A DNA stretch of 64,000 nt from the NCBI GenBank assembly GCA_964652195.1, contig CAZZBB010000080.1, forward strand, positions 1 through 64,000. Reading direction: 5' to 3'. This document shows positions 37,293 through 47,079 of this stretch, one piece after another. Made by a program: the position numbers and the translations under genes. How positions within the stretch are numbered: position 1 is the first letter of the stretch; each line of letters begins with the position of its first letter. Source of the stretch: MSPOR6 sp964652195 (lineage in GTDB: Bacteria; Poribacteria; WGA-4E; WGA-3G). The notes below the pieces were generated by a model, which had not been told where the DNA came from, ran no database searches, and saw only the letters and a program-made list of their open reading frames with translations.

Positions 37293-37790
37293 TTTACCCC
37301 TATCTAAAAAGAACAATACTACCAGGGTTCCCAATGTTGGAATTGTGGCTTGTGCGCGATAGTGTGGTTTATGACACCCTCATTGATCCGTGTTCAGTTG
37401 TATCTGTTGTTTATGGGCAGAAAGTTTAGTCGTTGTGTTATCTATAGTCATCACATAGTTGTTTTTTCCGTGAACAAGTATACGATCAAATCCTAAGTCA
37501 GACAGATTTTGGACAAGTTCTTTACTGGCATACCACGAATCGAAAGTGATCGGATATTTTCTCAGATCAATACCATCGGCATCAAAGAAATCTAAAACTT
37601 CTCTGAGCATCGTATCAAAAAGACGCGGTTTATCTGTGTTGCCGCTCCCTTGTTTGCTGACAATACGAATATTGAGGGGGATGATAATACTCTCAATCTT
37701 GATTGTGATAGCTAACACATTTCGACCCCGGATCGTGTTACTCTGTTTTTTTTGACCACCAGTTGTAGCAATAGGAGAGCACTTTACCAT
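37173..37790 (-). pseudogene. IS4-type DDE transposase remnant, reading into the sigma gene
   Basis: From 37790 the frame gives GGQKKQSNTIRGRNVLAITI and ITFDSWYASKELVQNLSDLGF, a catalytic-domain segment with the Asp in FDSWY. A TGA at 37380-37382 interrupts it. The same frame then continues (IPTLGTLVVLFFLDRGKM) into IWSQHHSIDQFWRYLK. That last segment has the exact Y-2-R-3-E-6-K spacing of IS4-family transposases, with residues W, H, D and K in those places. The N-terminal third of the transposase is absent. After LKTDL (near 37180) the frame leaves the transposase and becomes the sigma factor. Confidence 0.72.
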
Positions 37791-38547
37791 ATAAGCAGAT
37801 ACAGAGGAAAATCAATGCGAATTCAACCGAATATTTTTTTAGTTTTTCAAATTTTAAAATTTTACACCTATTAATCAAATCCTTTGTTATCCCAACCCTC
37901 AACAGGGTTTTCGGCACATAAAAAAATCATTTCTTAATAAGCAACTCAAAAAACTTGAAAAACTTATACAGCTCAAAAAACTTAAAATTAGACCGACTTC
38001 AAACAATACAGACTATCATACACACCAGAAAACTAAAGTGTATCTTATTACTACGAATCGTCCATACAGATATAATTCTCTTCATAGAATTGGTCTTTCC
38101 CCGTCCGTTGGTTCAAAATATAGCAAATGCAGGTACAAAGAATCCGCCAAATCTATGATTTATCGAATATATTCTAATACCATGTCAAAATGGAAACACA
38201 AATTATTTAACATTCAAACACTACTAAATCAATGGATCAAAAGAATAGTAAAAGACACAAAATTCAACCCAACTTTATAATTGGGACAAATTCTTGTAAC
38301 CTTAAAAAAATGGCTATAAACATAGTGTAGTACTGACGGAATAGAGGTTTTACCAAAGTTACACCATGTAACGAAAAGTGCAACTTTTTTCAACATGTAA
38401 ATAACTAAAATATTACTATTGTAAACATCAAAAACAGCAAATTTACAGTAAAATTAGCCTCGGTTCAAAATAATACATGGAAAAAGAACCCTATGATTCC
38501 GTAATATTCATGCCAAAAACTTTACGCATCCTATTGAGAGGTTTAAT
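37791..38547. other. AT-rich gene-poor stretch
   Basis: About 750 bases without a convincing gene. The minus strand near 37890-37925 carries AACCCTGTTGAGGGTT, a 6-bp hairpin with a 4-base loop, which may belong to the 5' end of the transposase element. Plus-strand frames at 37955-38158 and 38038-38280 have no ribosome sites and no recognisable character; the second could be a protein fragment. No structured RNA was recognised. Confidence 0.5.
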
Positions 38548-38600
38548 TTGCAATAACAGAAAAAATATAGTATAATATATTTCTCTATTTAATAGAGAAA
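38548..38600 (+). promoter_or_regulatory. Promoter and leader hairpin of the tRNA cluster
   Basis: TTGCAA (38548-38553) and TATAAT (38571-38576) are 17 bases apart, a good sigma-70 promoter whose transcripts would start about 25 bases before the first tRNA. The leader then forms a 9-bp hairpin, TTTCTCTAT (38580-38588) with ATAGAGAAA (38592-38600), just before tRNA-Pro. Confidence 0.7.
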
Positions 38601-38610
38601 GTTTGATTTT

Positions 38611-38685
38611 CGGGGTGTAGCGCAGCCCGGCTAGCGCGTCTGCTTTGGGAGCAGAAGGTCGGAGGTTCGAATCCTCTCACCCCGA
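38611..38685 (+). tRNA. tRNA-Pro(TGG)
   Basis: The acceptor stem CGGGGTG pairs with CACCCCG. The anticodon loop is TTTGGGA with anticodon TGG, and the T-arm GGTTCGAATC is standard. CCA is not encoded. First of a six-tRNA cluster. Confidence 0.95.
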
Positions 38686-38693
38686 TTTCTTAT

Positions 38694-38767
<74 letters not shown>

Positions 38768-38777
38768 CCTATAAAGT

Positions 38778-38850
38778 GGTGGATGTAGCTCAGGGGTAGA
38801 GCGCCTGACTGTGGATCAGGAGGTCGTGGGTTCAAATCCCATCATCCACC
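38778..38850 (+). tRNA. tRNA-His(GTG)
   Basis: The acceptor stem GTGGATG pairs with CATCCAC, and an encoded extra 5' G (38778) faces the discriminator C, the tRNA-His identity feature. The anticodon loop is CTGTGGA with anticodon GTG. Confidence 0.95.
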
Positions 38851-38860
38851 TATTTAACAT

Positions 38861-38933
38861 GCGTCCGTAGTTCAATGGATAGAGCAATAGCCTTCGGAGC
38901 TATAAGTTGGGGGTTCGAATCCCTCCGGACGCG
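38861..38933 (+). tRNA. tRNA-Arg(TCG)
   Basis: The acceptor stem GCGTCCG pairs with CGGACGC. The anticodon loop is CTTCGGA with anticodon TCG, and the T-arm is GGTTCGAATC. It is the second arginine tRNA in the cluster. Confidence 0.93.
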
Positions 38934-38934
38934 T

Positions 38935-39007
38935 GCGCCGTTAGCTCAATTGGCAGAGCATCTGACTCTTAATCAGAGGGTTGAAGGTTCGATTCCTTCA
39001 CGGCGCA
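38935..39007 (+). tRNA. tRNA-Lys(CTT)
   Basis: The acceptor stem GCGCCGT pairs with ACGGCGC. The anticodon loop is CTCTTAA with anticodon CTT. It starts one base after tRNA-Arg(TCG), so processing must cut between nearly abutting tRNAs. Confidence 0.93.
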
Positions 39008-39104
39008 TCTGTTCAATGGATACAAGAACAGATAGTGCTATTGTCTTCTGGTGAGTCAAATGGATGAACGTGAAATCTAATATAGTCAGTACGTTCAAAT
39101 AATA

Positions 39105-39190
39105 GGGCGGGTGCTGGAATTTGGTAGACAGGATAGACTTAGGATCTATTGGGGTTACGCCTCGTGAGGGTTCAAGTCCCTCCTCGCCCA
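39105..39190 (+). tRNA. tRNA-Leu(TAG)
   Basis: An 86-base class II tRNA with a long variable arm. The acceptor GGGCGGG pairs with CTCGCCC (one G-U pair). The anticodon loop CTTAGGA has anticodon TAG. It lies 97 bases after tRNA-Lys and 146 bases before tig, with no obvious terminator between. Confidence 0.95.
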
Positions 39191-39336
39191 CTTACATATA
39201 TATCTTATAGTATAGGTTATTATATAAACAAAAATTGTCTTTTATAGTTCCTATACTCGCCGATGTAAATTAAAGAGACATCAAGTATTCTATATACACG
39301 TTTTGTCTTTTGTAAGTTGACGAAGGAGTACCGAAC

Positions 39337-40644
39337 TTGAGAGTTGAAGTCGAACCACTTGAAGACACACAAGTTAAATTAGAAATTGAAGTCCCACCAG
39401 AAAAAGTAGACACAGCATTACAAGAGGCTTACCAAACATTACGCGCCTACGTCTCAATACCTGGTTTCAGGAAGGGACGTGTTCCTTTGTCTCTAATAAA
39501 ATCCAGATTTCAAGAACATATTAATTCAGAAGTAATTAGAGAAGTCGTTTTCCCCGCCTATGAAGATGCACTTTATACAAAGCAACTTGTTCCGCTGACT
39601 CAACCTACATTTGAACCCCCTTTAGATAAGATTGAAGTTGTAGAGAAGCAACCAATCGTATTCACAGCAATTGTGAATGTTAAACCAACAATCTCGGTTC
39701 CTGATTATGATAAAATAGAAACCGATAAATCCCCTGTTGATGTACCTCGACAAGACGTTGAAGATTATATAGCTAAGTTGCAATTACAATCTGCAACATT
39801 TGAACCGATTGAAGAGGAACGGGTTGTTGAGGGGACTGATTGTGTTCGAATTGATTGGATATATAGGTTAGAAGGTGAAGAGATAGAAGGTGAATCTGGA
39901 ATTGATGTAGATCTTGACTTAACCTTCTCAGAACTCAATGCTGACTTGAAATCAGGACTGATTGGCATGAAGGTAGGAGAAACAAAATATATTCCTGTAA
40001 ACATTGATGACAATCATCCAGTGGCTTCTATGATAGGTAAAGAAGTAGTTTATGAAGTGGATCTACATGCAATAACAGTCAAACAGCTTCCCGACCTTGA
40101 TGATGAGTTTGCAAAAGACCTTGGATATGAAAATTATACACAATTACATGGAGTAATTTGGAATAATCTGGTTGAAGAAGAACGGATGCTCCAACAGAAT
40201 AAACAGAAACAGGAAATCCTTGAGCAATTGATTGAGAAAACTGAAATAGAAATACCTGAAGATTTAGTTGAAGAGTATGTTGACAAGACTATTCAAAATG
40301 TACATAAACAACTCAATGCGGAACAACGAACAGCCGAAGAAGCAGGTATTGATTTGGACAAATTACCTTCAGAAGTTCGTCGGGATGTAATTCAGCAAAC
40401 TAAACAAAATTGGATTTTTGAAGAAATTGCTGAATTGGAGAATATTACTGTAAGTGATGATGAGTTGGAGTGGGAAATCCGACGTGCAGCAGAGCAAATG
40501 AATCGTGATGCTCAAAAATATGCTGAATTATTAAAAACAAATAATCGATTCGAGGATTTTAGAACCCAATTACAACACGAGAAGATATATCAGTTCTTAA
40601 TAGAAATGTCTTCAGAGAAAAAGTCGTTGATTATTACTGGATAG
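39337..40644 (+). CDS. tig: Trigger factor
   Basis: A 435-residue ribosome-associated chaperone and peptidyl-prolyl isomerase. The N-terminal ribosome-binding signature GFRKGRVPLSLIK is present (the family has GFRxGKxP). A PPIase-like middle domain (VEGTDCVRIDWIYRLEGEEI, GLIGMKVGET) and a helical C-terminal chaperone region follow. It starts at TTG behind GAAGGAG at 8 nt spacing. It heads the tig-clpP-clpX-lon cluster, the same order as in Escherichia coli, coupling folding of new chains with proteolysis. Stop codon TAG. Confidence 0.95.
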   Translation: MRVEVEPLEDTQVKLEIEVPPEKVDTALQEAYQTLRAYVSIPGFRKGRVPLSLIKSRFQEHINSEVIREVVFPAYEDALYTKQLVPLTQPTFEPPLDKIEVVEKQPIVFTAIVNVKPTISVPDYDKIETDKSPVDVPRQDVEDYIAKLQLQSATFEPIEEERVVEGTDCVRIDWIYRLEGEEIEGESGIDVDLDLTFSELNADLKSGLIGMKVGETKYIPVNIDDNHPVASMIGKEVVYEVDLHAITVKQLPDLDDEFAKDLGYENYTQLHGVIWNNLVEEERMLQQNKQKQEILEQLIEKTEIEIPEDLVEEYVDKTIQNVHKQLNAEQRTAEEAGIDLDKLPSEVRRDVIQQTKQNWIFEEIAELENITVSDDELEWEIRRAAEQMNRDAQKYAELLKTNNRFEDFRTQLQHEKIYQFLIEMSSEKKSLIITG

Positions 40645-40907
40645 TTTGAACTTTATGACGATTCACAATTACAAAGAATAATTGCCGTCTATCTAATAGA
40701 ACCAAAATCATGTGATAATGTTAGATAGTCATTATGAAAAGGGGATTCTAAAACCTGCCTACCAAGAGTTATGATTTCTCGATTTCTAATTAATCGAAAG
40801 AAATTCCATCTCAAAGTCTTTTATGAGATGTGTTCAGATATTTTATATTAAGCTTTTAGAGAAATATATACCTTATCAAGTTATATATTTGCCAAACGGA
40901 CATCGAA

Positions 40908-41498
40908 ATGAATCTTGTACCAATTGTTGTTGAACAGACGAATAGAGGAGAAAGATCCTATGATATTTTTTCTCGGTTGCTTGAAGATCGTATAATTATG
41001 ATTGGATCTGTGATCGAAGATGATACAATAGCTAACCTTGTTACAGCACAGATGCTCTTTCTTGAAGGAAAAGATCCTGATGCGGATATTATCCTTTATT
41101 TGAATACACCAGGTGGGTCGGTATCAGCAGGACTGGCAATATATGATACAATGCAGTACATAAAAGCGGATGTTCAAACATGGTGTTTAGGTCGGGCATA
41201 TAGTATGGGAGCAGTCCTTTTAGCTGCGGGAACACCCGGAAAAAGATATGCTTTACCCCATGCAAAGGCATTAATTCATCAACCGATGGCAGGTGGAATT
41301 GGTGGTCAAGCGACGGATATAAGTATTCATGCTAATGAGATTTTAAGAGAACGCGAAAGGCTTTATAATATTATGGCAAAACACACAAAACAGGATATCA
41401 AGAAAATCGAAAAAGATGCAGATCGAGATTTTTATATGACAGCTGATGAAGCACTTGAATACGGTATCGTTGATAATGTTGTCACCCATCGTCAATAA
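40908..41498 (+). CDS. clpP: ATP-dependent Clp protease proteolytic subunit
   Basis: A 196-residue ClpP peptidase, which forms the 14-subunit chamber fed by ClpX. The catalytic triad is visible: Ser99 in GRAYSMGAV, His124 in LIHQPMAGG, and Asp174 in DADRDFYM by alignment with the E. coli enzyme. The residue two before the serine is Ala, then Tyr, where AAS is more common. PGGSVSAGLAIYDTMQ forms the oxyanion-side strand. No strong ribosome site precedes the ATG. It lies 263 bases after tig and 187 before clpX. Confidence 0.96.
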   Translation: MNLVPIVVEQTNRGERSYDIFSRLLEDRIIMIGSVIEDDTIANLVTAQMLFLEGKDPDADIILYLNTPGGSVSAGLAIYDTMQYIKADVQTWCLGRAYSMGAVLLAAGTPGKRYALPHAKALIHQPMAGGIGGQATDISIHANEILRERERLYNIMAKHTKQDIKKIEKDADRDFYMTADEALEYGIVDNVVTHRQ

Positions 41499-41685
41499 GA
41501 TATAACTACTTTGTTTTTGTGTCTTGTTTTGATTTAAAACAGATTTGATTTAGCGTAAGTGTGTTATAACCAATACTTTACCCTTGGTATGAAATCAGAA
41601 TTTTAGGCATTAAGATTTCATTATCCATAAAGCGAACTTATGCTATATTTACAACTTTATTGGTTAAGTAGTTTGGAGGAAAATA

Positions 41686-42975
41686 ATGTCAGAAACAACT
41701 GATGGAAAAGTATTTTGCTCATTTTGTAATAGAGAAGGCACGCAAGTTAATCGTCTTCTTCAAGGGACTGAAGCGAATATTTGTGATGAATGTATAGACT
41801 ATTGCAAACGTATCCTTGAACAAGGAAATACTGCCCCTGAAATACCAAATCAGTCTACAGAAGTTGAAGAACCAACAATGGAAGATGAAGAACCTCCTGT
41901 CTTGCTACTTGAACCAGCAGAAATAAAAGCAAAACTTGACGAATATGTGATTGGACAAGAACAAGCAAAAAAGATACTTTCCGTTGCTGTATATACTCAT
42001 TACAAACGTCTACACCATGATAAAACAAATGATGTTGAATTAGATAAAAGCAATATTTTACTAATTGGTCCAACAGGTACAGGAAAAACACTTCTTGCAG
42101 AAACACTTGCTAAAGTATTAAATGTCCCATTTGCTATTACAGATGCGACGACTCTTACAGAAGCAGGTTATGTTGGGGAAGATGTAGAGAACATCATTCT
42201 GAAATTAGTTCAGGCAGCTGATGGTAATATAAAACGTGCACAAACGGGCATAATCTATATTGACGAAATTGACAAGATCACTCGTAAATCTGAGAATCCT
42301 TCAATAACACGCGATGTGTCTGGAGAAGGTGTACAACAAGCATTATTGAAGATTTTAGAAGGAACTGTTGCGAGTATTCCACCACGGGGTGGACGAAAAC
42401 ATCCACATCAAGAGATGTGGGAAGTAGATACCAAGGATGTTCTCTTCATTTGTGGTGGTACTTTTATTGGTATAGAGAATTTAGTCAAAAGCCGTTTAGG
42501 AAGACAAAGTATAGGATTTGGATCTGAAATTCAATCTAAACAAGAACAAAAAATACATGAAATTCTTGCAAAGGTAACGGCTAAAGACCTTATTAAATAC
42601 GGCTTTATCCCTGAACTAATTGGAAGATTACCAGTTGTTGCTAATCTGCATGAATTAGATGAGGCAGCATTAATTAGAATTCTGACAGAACCGAAGAACG
42701 CAATTGTCAAACAATATAGGCAACTTTTAGCGTATGAAGGTGTAGATTTTAATGTGACAGATGATGCCCTTACTGCAATCGCACATCAAGTAATTGAACG
42801 TGATACGGGAGCTCGTGGATTGCGAGCAGTGATGGAGAATATAATGTTGGAGACAATGTATAAGATACCTTCATTAACTGAAGTAAACACCTGTCAAATC
42901 ACCGAAGATAGTGTTTTAGGTAATAGTCCACCCGAATTAATTTACGATACATCTGAAGCCCTCAAAACCGCGTAA
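41686..42975 (+). CDS. clpX: ATP-dependent Clp protease ATP-binding subunit ClpX
   Basis: A 429-residue AAA+ unfoldase that delivers substrates to ClpP. The N-terminal zinc-binding domain has Cys11, Cys14, Cys33 and Cys36. Walker A is GPTGTGKT, Walker B is IIYIDEIDKI, and the pore loop GYVGEDVE is intact. The ClpP-docking loop is of IGFGS type (RQSIGFGSEIQ). TGGAGGAAAATA precedes the ATG. The C-terminus is slightly extended. Lon follows after only 11 bases, so the two form one unit. Confidence 0.97.
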   Translation: MSETTDGKVFCSFCNREGTQVNRLLQGTEANICDECIDYCKRILEQGNTAPEIPNQSTEVEEPTMEDEEPPVLLLEPAEIKAKLDEYVIGQEQAKKILSVAVYTHYKRLHHDKTNDVELDKSNILLIGPTGTGKTLLAETLAKVLNVPFAITDATTLTEAGYVGEDVENIILKLVQAADGNIKRAQTGIIYIDEIDKITRKSENPSITRDVSGEGVQQALLKILEGTVASIPPRGGRKHPHQEMWEVDTKDVLFICGGTFIGIENLVKSRLGRQSIGFGSEIQSKQEQKIHEILAKVTAKDLIKYGFIPELIGRLPVVANLHELDEAALIRILTEPKNAIVKQYRQLLAYEGVDFNVTDDALTAIAHQVIERDTGARGLRAVMENIMLETMYKIPSLTEVNTCQITEDSVLGNSPPELIYDTSEALKTA

Positions 42976-42986
42976 AGGAGAAAACA

Positions 42987-45464
42987 ATGAGTCAAGAATC
43001 TGAAAGATCTGTAAGCGATTCGGCTGTTTTTTTGCCTGTTATCGCATTACCACCAGAGTTTGAGACATTTTTTCCAAAGACCAAAGCTATTGTCGATCAG
43101 AGGTTAAAGGATTGGACTCCCTTAAGTATTGCTCGAGAAATGAGTATAAAGGCAGCAAGAATCGCACTTGATACAGATTCAAAAGTATTGCTCCTACATC
43201 AAAAAGCCGAACTTGAGGAAGATATTGAACCACAACCCAATGATCTGCATTCGATCGGCATTGTCGCTACAATTGTTCAACCCTATGACCCAAAAGATGG
43301 AACACTACGTATTGCCATAGAGACTTCAGATAGAGCAATCGTTTCAAAATGTATTAACGAGGATGGTTATTTACAAGCTTCTGTGCAGATTGTCCCAGAA
43401 CTTACGGGGGTAACTGATGCTGCAAAGTCATTGATAAAAGAGGCAAAAAGTTCTTTCCGTAGTTATGCTAAAGCACATCCTAAACGTATACTACCTGATG
43501 TTGAAAAGTATGTCCGAGATATTGAAGAACCCGGTATTCTTGCAGATAATATCGCACGTTTTGCTGATTTTCCTGCAGCCAAAAGACAAGAAATACTTGA
43601 AGAATTAAATCCTATCAAACGCTTAAATTTTGTTATTGCACTTCTTGAAGCAGACCTTGATCTACTTGATTTGAAAGAAGAAATACATAATGAAGTAAAA
43701 GAGTCAGTCCAAAAAACACATAGAGAGTTCTGGCTCCAGGAACAAATGAAGGCAATTCAACGTGAACTCGGACGAGATGAAGAGATTGATGAGATTGATG
43801 ATCTTCGGGAACAAGTAAAAAATGCAGGTATGACTGAGGAAGCCGAAAAGAAGGCACTTAAGGAAATTGATAGACTTGCTCAAATTCCACCCATGTCAGC
43901 AGAATCTGGGGTTATCAGGAACTATGTTGATTGGCTGCTTGCTGTCCCCTGGAAAGATAGAACAGAAAATACAATTGAAATTGATCAAGCAGAGAAAATC
44001 CTTGATGAAGACCACTACGGATTGGAAAAACCTAAATCCAATGTTTTAGAATACCTTGCTGTTCTGAAATTAGTCGAACAGGTCAAAGGTCCAATTCTCT
44101 GTTTAGTGGGTCCTCCAGGAGTGGGGAAAACTTCATTAGGTAAATCTATTGCCCGGGCAACAGGTAGAAAATTTGTTCGTATGTCTCTTGGTGGTGTCCG
44201 GGACGAAGCAGAAATTCGGGGACATCGAAGGACATACATTGGGGCAATACCGGGTAGAATCATACAAGGATTACGGGATGTAAAAACGAAAAATCCACTA
44301 TTTCTACTTGATGAAATTGATAAGTTAAGTTCCGATTGGCGTGGCGATCCTTCATCTGCTCTACTTGAAGTCCTTGACCCAGAACAGAATGAAACGTTTC
44401 GAGACCATTATTTAGATGTGGAATTTGATCTGTCTGATGTAATGTTTGTTACAACTGCTAATACTCGTCTGACTATCCCTGCAGCACTTGAAGATCGTAT
44501 GGAGGTAATAGAACTCCCCGGTTATACGGATTTTGAGAAGCATAAAATTGCTACTTTCCATCCGAATGGATTAATTCCCAAGCAGTTAAACAGTCACGGC
44601 TTAAAAGAAGATAACATTACATTTGCAGATTCGGCAATTTTTGATATAATCAACAAATATACGCGTGAGGCGGGAGTTCGAAGTCTTGAACGGAGTATTA
44701 CAACAGTCTGTAGGAAAATTGCAAAACAGATTGTTTCTGACGATTCACCTGATCTAAATGTTGAAATTACCTCTCTAAATCTAAATGATTACCTTGGACC
44801 GGCAAAGTTTACACGAACAAAGGCACAAGAACATGATGAAGTAGGTGTATCCACAGGTATGGTGTATACACAGGTAGGTGGGGATATAGTATCTGTTGAA
44901 GCCACACTAATGCCTGGAGAAGGCAAACTGGACATGACTGGTCAACTTCAAGAGGTTATGCGTGAATCTGTACAAACAGCAGTTGCCTACCTTCGATCTC
45001 GAGCGGAGTATTTTGACATCTCTAAAGACACATTTGAGAAATTTGATATACATATACATGTACCAGAAGGTGCTGTACCAAAGGATGGACCATCTGCAGG
45101 AATAACAGTGGCTACTGCAATACTAAGTGCTATCAACGGAAAGAAAGTACGGAAAGATATTGCTATGACCGGTGAAATTACGCTTCGTGGACATGTGTTA
45201 CCTATTGGTGGTTTAAAAGAAAAAGCACTTGCAGCCTATCGTAATGGTATAGTTGACATAATTATGCCTGATGAAAACGAAAAAGATCTGGCAGATGTAC
45301 CATCAGAAATCCGAGATAATATTACTTGGCATCAAGTTAGCGATATAACACAGGTAATTGATTTAGCCTTTTTAAACGAATCTGATGAACATGATGGTAT
45401 TGCTCCAACTTCGGATGATGTAGTATTACAGAATCCTGATGTTATTGGACAGACTGGGAACTAA
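42987..45464 (+). CDS. lon: ATP-dependent protease Lon
   Basis: An 825-residue LonA protease that degrades misfolded and regulatory proteins in the cytoplasm. The N-terminal Lon substrate-binding domain starts LPVIALPPEFETFFP. The AAA+ module has Walker A GPPGVGKT and FLLDEIDK. The proteolytic domain carries the Ser703-Lys746 dyad in DGPSAG and GGLKEK. AAAGGAGAAAAC precedes the ATG. The C-terminal ~30 residues are an acidic extension beyond the usual end. It is the last gene of the proteostasis cluster. Confidence 0.97.
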   Translation: MSQESERSVSDSAVFLPVIALPPEFETFFPKTKAIVDQRLKDWTPLSIAREMSIKAARIALDTDSKVLLLHQKAELEEDIEPQPNDLHSIGIVATIVQPYDPKDGTLRIAIETSDRAIVSKCINEDGYLQASVQIVPELTGVTDAAKSLIKEAKSSFRSYAKAHPKRILPDVEKYVRDIEEPGILADNIARFADFPAAKRQEILEELNPIKRLNFVIALLEADLDLLDLKEEIHNEVKESVQKTHREFWLQEQMKAIQRELGRDEEIDEIDDLREQVKNAGMTEEAEKKALKEIDRLAQIPPMSAESGVIRNYVDWLLAVPWKDRTENTIEIDQAEKILDEDHYGLEKPKSNVLEYLAVLKLVEQVKGPILCLVGPPGVGKTSLGKSIARATGRKFVRMSLGGVRDEAEIRGHRRTYIGAIPGRIIQGLRDVKTKNPLFLLDEIDKLSSDWRGDPSSALLEVLDPEQNETFRDHYLDVEFDLSDVMFVTTANTRLTIPAALEDRMEVIELPGYTDFEKHKIATFHPNGLIPKQLNSHGLKEDNITFADSAIFDIINKYTREAGVRSLERSITTVCRKIAKQIVSDDSPDLNVEITSLNLNDYLGPAKFTRTKAQEHDEVGVSTGMVYTQVGGDIVSVEATLMPGEGKLDMTGQLQEVMRESVQTAVAYLRSRAEYFDISKDTFEKFDIHIHVPEGAVPKDGPSAGITVATAILSAINGKKVRKDIAMTGEITLRGHVLPIGGLKEKALAAYRNGIVDIIMPDENEKDLADVPSEIRDNITWHQVSDITQVIDLAFLNESDEHDGIAPTSDDVVLQNPDVIGQTGN

Positions 45465-45660
45465 ATTCTATCTCGTCAAATGTGACTTGGGTATTCGCAA
45501 TATTAAGTCTCGGATGAGAATATGCCGAATCCGCGGGTAGAATTCTTCGGGAAACCGTTTCTACCATGGTAGTGTATACATAATTTAGAGGATTAACACT
45601 AAATTTCTCTTACAACAAACTCACATTATTTTAAGATGATCTCTATTAAAAATAACGAAG

Positions 45661-45924
45661 ATGCGAGTAGATAAATTTCTGCAAATTTCAAGGCTCGTAA
45701 AACGGCGAACTGCAGCAAACACATTGTGTAATCGGGGGAATATACTTGTAAATGACAACCCGACAAAAGCAGGCAAATCGCTCAAAGTCGGGGATCATAT
45801 TACTATTGTTGAAAATCGACTCCCTCCAGACGATGTAGAATATCTTACTTATGAGGTGGTAGAAATCCCATCTGGTAATGTTTCCAGAACACGTGCCTCA
45901 ACATTGTATCGCCGAGTTGAATAG
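45661..45924 (+). CDS. rqcP: S4-domain RNA-binding protein (RqcP/Hsp15-like)
   Basis: An 87-residue protein consisting of one S4 RNA-binding domain: MRVDKFLQISRLVKRRTAAN and KAGKSLKVGDHITI match the RqcP (YabO)/Hsp15 group. These proteins bind stalled 50S ribosome subunits; RqcP stabilises the alanine-tailing complex in ribosome quality control. Standing just downstream of lon and the Clp genes fits a proteostasis role. No strong ribosome site is visible (AACGAAG before the ATG). It is not certain whether it is functionally RqcP or the related Hsp15. Confidence 0.85.
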   Translation: MRVDKFLQISRLVKRRTAANTLCNRGNILVNDNPTKAGKSLKVGDHITIVENRLPPDDVEYLTYEVVEIPSGNVSRTRASTLYRRVE

Positions 45925-45969
45925 GGTGAAGAACATAATATATCGTCAATCTTCCAACCTACATTACAC

Positions 45970-47079
45970 ATGTTACCACGTATTGGGATAACTATGGGGG
46001 ATGCTGCAGGCATTGGTCCAGAAGTTATCGTAAAAGCACTTGCCAATAGTTACACATACCAAATCTGCCAACCAGTTGTTATTGGAAGTGCAGCTGTACT
46101 TCGTGATGTCCATAGATTCCTATCTTCAAAGGGAATCCTACCTGAACGTGGACAAATACTTCCTGAAATAAAACCAATACATTCATTGAATCTGTCTCAT
46201 ACTTCTTTTGGGCGGATTGATATACTTGAAACATGTACATTAAAACCAGAAGATTTTTCTTATGGTATGGCAAATCCTCACACAGGAAAGGCATCTGTTG
46301 AAGTAATTGAAAAAGCAGTGGAACTTACGCTAAACGGAGAATTGGATGGTATAGCAACTGCTCCAATTTGTAAAGCTGCTATACAACGGTCCGGTTCACC
46401 ATTCCCCGGTCATACAGAGATGCTGACAAGTTTGACTAAATCTAAAAAAACTGTGATGATGTTAAAGACCTGGAATATTGCACACCAAGATGAGAGGGAG
46501 TATAATAAAAAAATTAAAAAAATGAAGAATTCTTCTACAAACTCATCTAATAATATTGAGAACCTAACAGTTACTTTCGTAACAAACCATATTCCTGTTT
46601 CAGAAATAACGCAAAATCTTACTATTGATAGGATTGCAGATGTGATACTACTTACTTATGGCACACTCATCGGATTTGGGATAGAAACACCTAAAATAGT
46701 TGTAGCAGGTTTAAATCCACACTCTGGAGAAGAGGGTATCTTTGGTCAAGAGGAAAAGGAGTATATTATTCCTGCAATTCAACGAATACAGTCTGAAGGA
46801 ATTGATGTTGTTGGTCCACTTTCTGCAGATACACTCTTTATGAGAGCAATTCGAGGTGAATGGGATGCAGTCGTAGCAATGTATCATGATCAAGGGAACA
46901 TTCCTATTAAGATGATTGGATTTGGGAATGTAGTTAATATCACCTTAGGATTACCTATCGTCAGAACGAGTGTTGACCATGGTACTGCGTTTGATATTGC
47001 TGGACAAGGAATAGCAAACGAAACCAGCCTAATTTCTGCTTTATCAGCAGCAGCGCACTTAGCTAAGAATAAAATATGA
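45970..47079 (+). CDS. pdxA: 4-hydroxythreonine-4-phosphate dehydrogenase with an insertion
   Basis: A 369-residue PdxA, an NAD-dependent enzyme of pyridoxal 5'-phosphate synthesis. Family landmarks are GITMGDAAGIGPEV at the start and the metal-binding His residues in PGHTEML, YHDQGNIPIK and VDHGTAFDIAG. Between MML and LTVTFVTNHIP an insert of about 30 residues, Lys/Ser/Asn-rich and low in complexity, replaces the short loop of usual homologues, explaining the extra length. The insert is away from the listed ligands. Its stop overlaps the next ATG by 4 nt. Confidence 0.93.
   Translation: MLPRIGITMGDAAGIGPEVIVKALANSYTYQICQPVVIGSAAVLRDVHRFLSSKGILPERGQILPEIKPIHSLNLSHTSFGRIDILETCTLKPEDFSYGMANPHTGKASVEVIEKAVELTLNGELDGIATAPICKAAIQRSGSPFPGHTEMLTSLTKSKKTVMMLKTWNIAHQDEREYNKKIKKMKNSSTNSSNNIENLTVTFVTNHIPVSEITQNLTIDRIADVILLTYGTLIGFGIETPKIVVAGLNPHSGEEGIFGQEEKEYIIPAIQRIQSEGIDVVGPLSADTLFMRAIRGEWDAVVAMYHDQGNIPIKMIGFGNVVNITLGLPIVRTSVDHGTAFDIAGQGIANETSLISALSAAAHLAKNKI

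Noticed and set aside
38038..38280. 80-codon frame in the gene-poor stretch after the transposase remnant
   Set aside because: No homology recognised, no start signal and strongly AT-driven composition; kept only as a possible fragment.
38973..39191. Minus-strand frame of 72 codons containing GEEGLEPSRG
   Set aside because: It is antisense to tRNA-Lys and tRNA-Leu; such peptides are a known artefact of translating tRNA genes.
45490..45600. GGTAGAA...TTCTACC after lon as a terminator
   Set aside because: The stem is only about 7 bp with a long loop and no T-tract.
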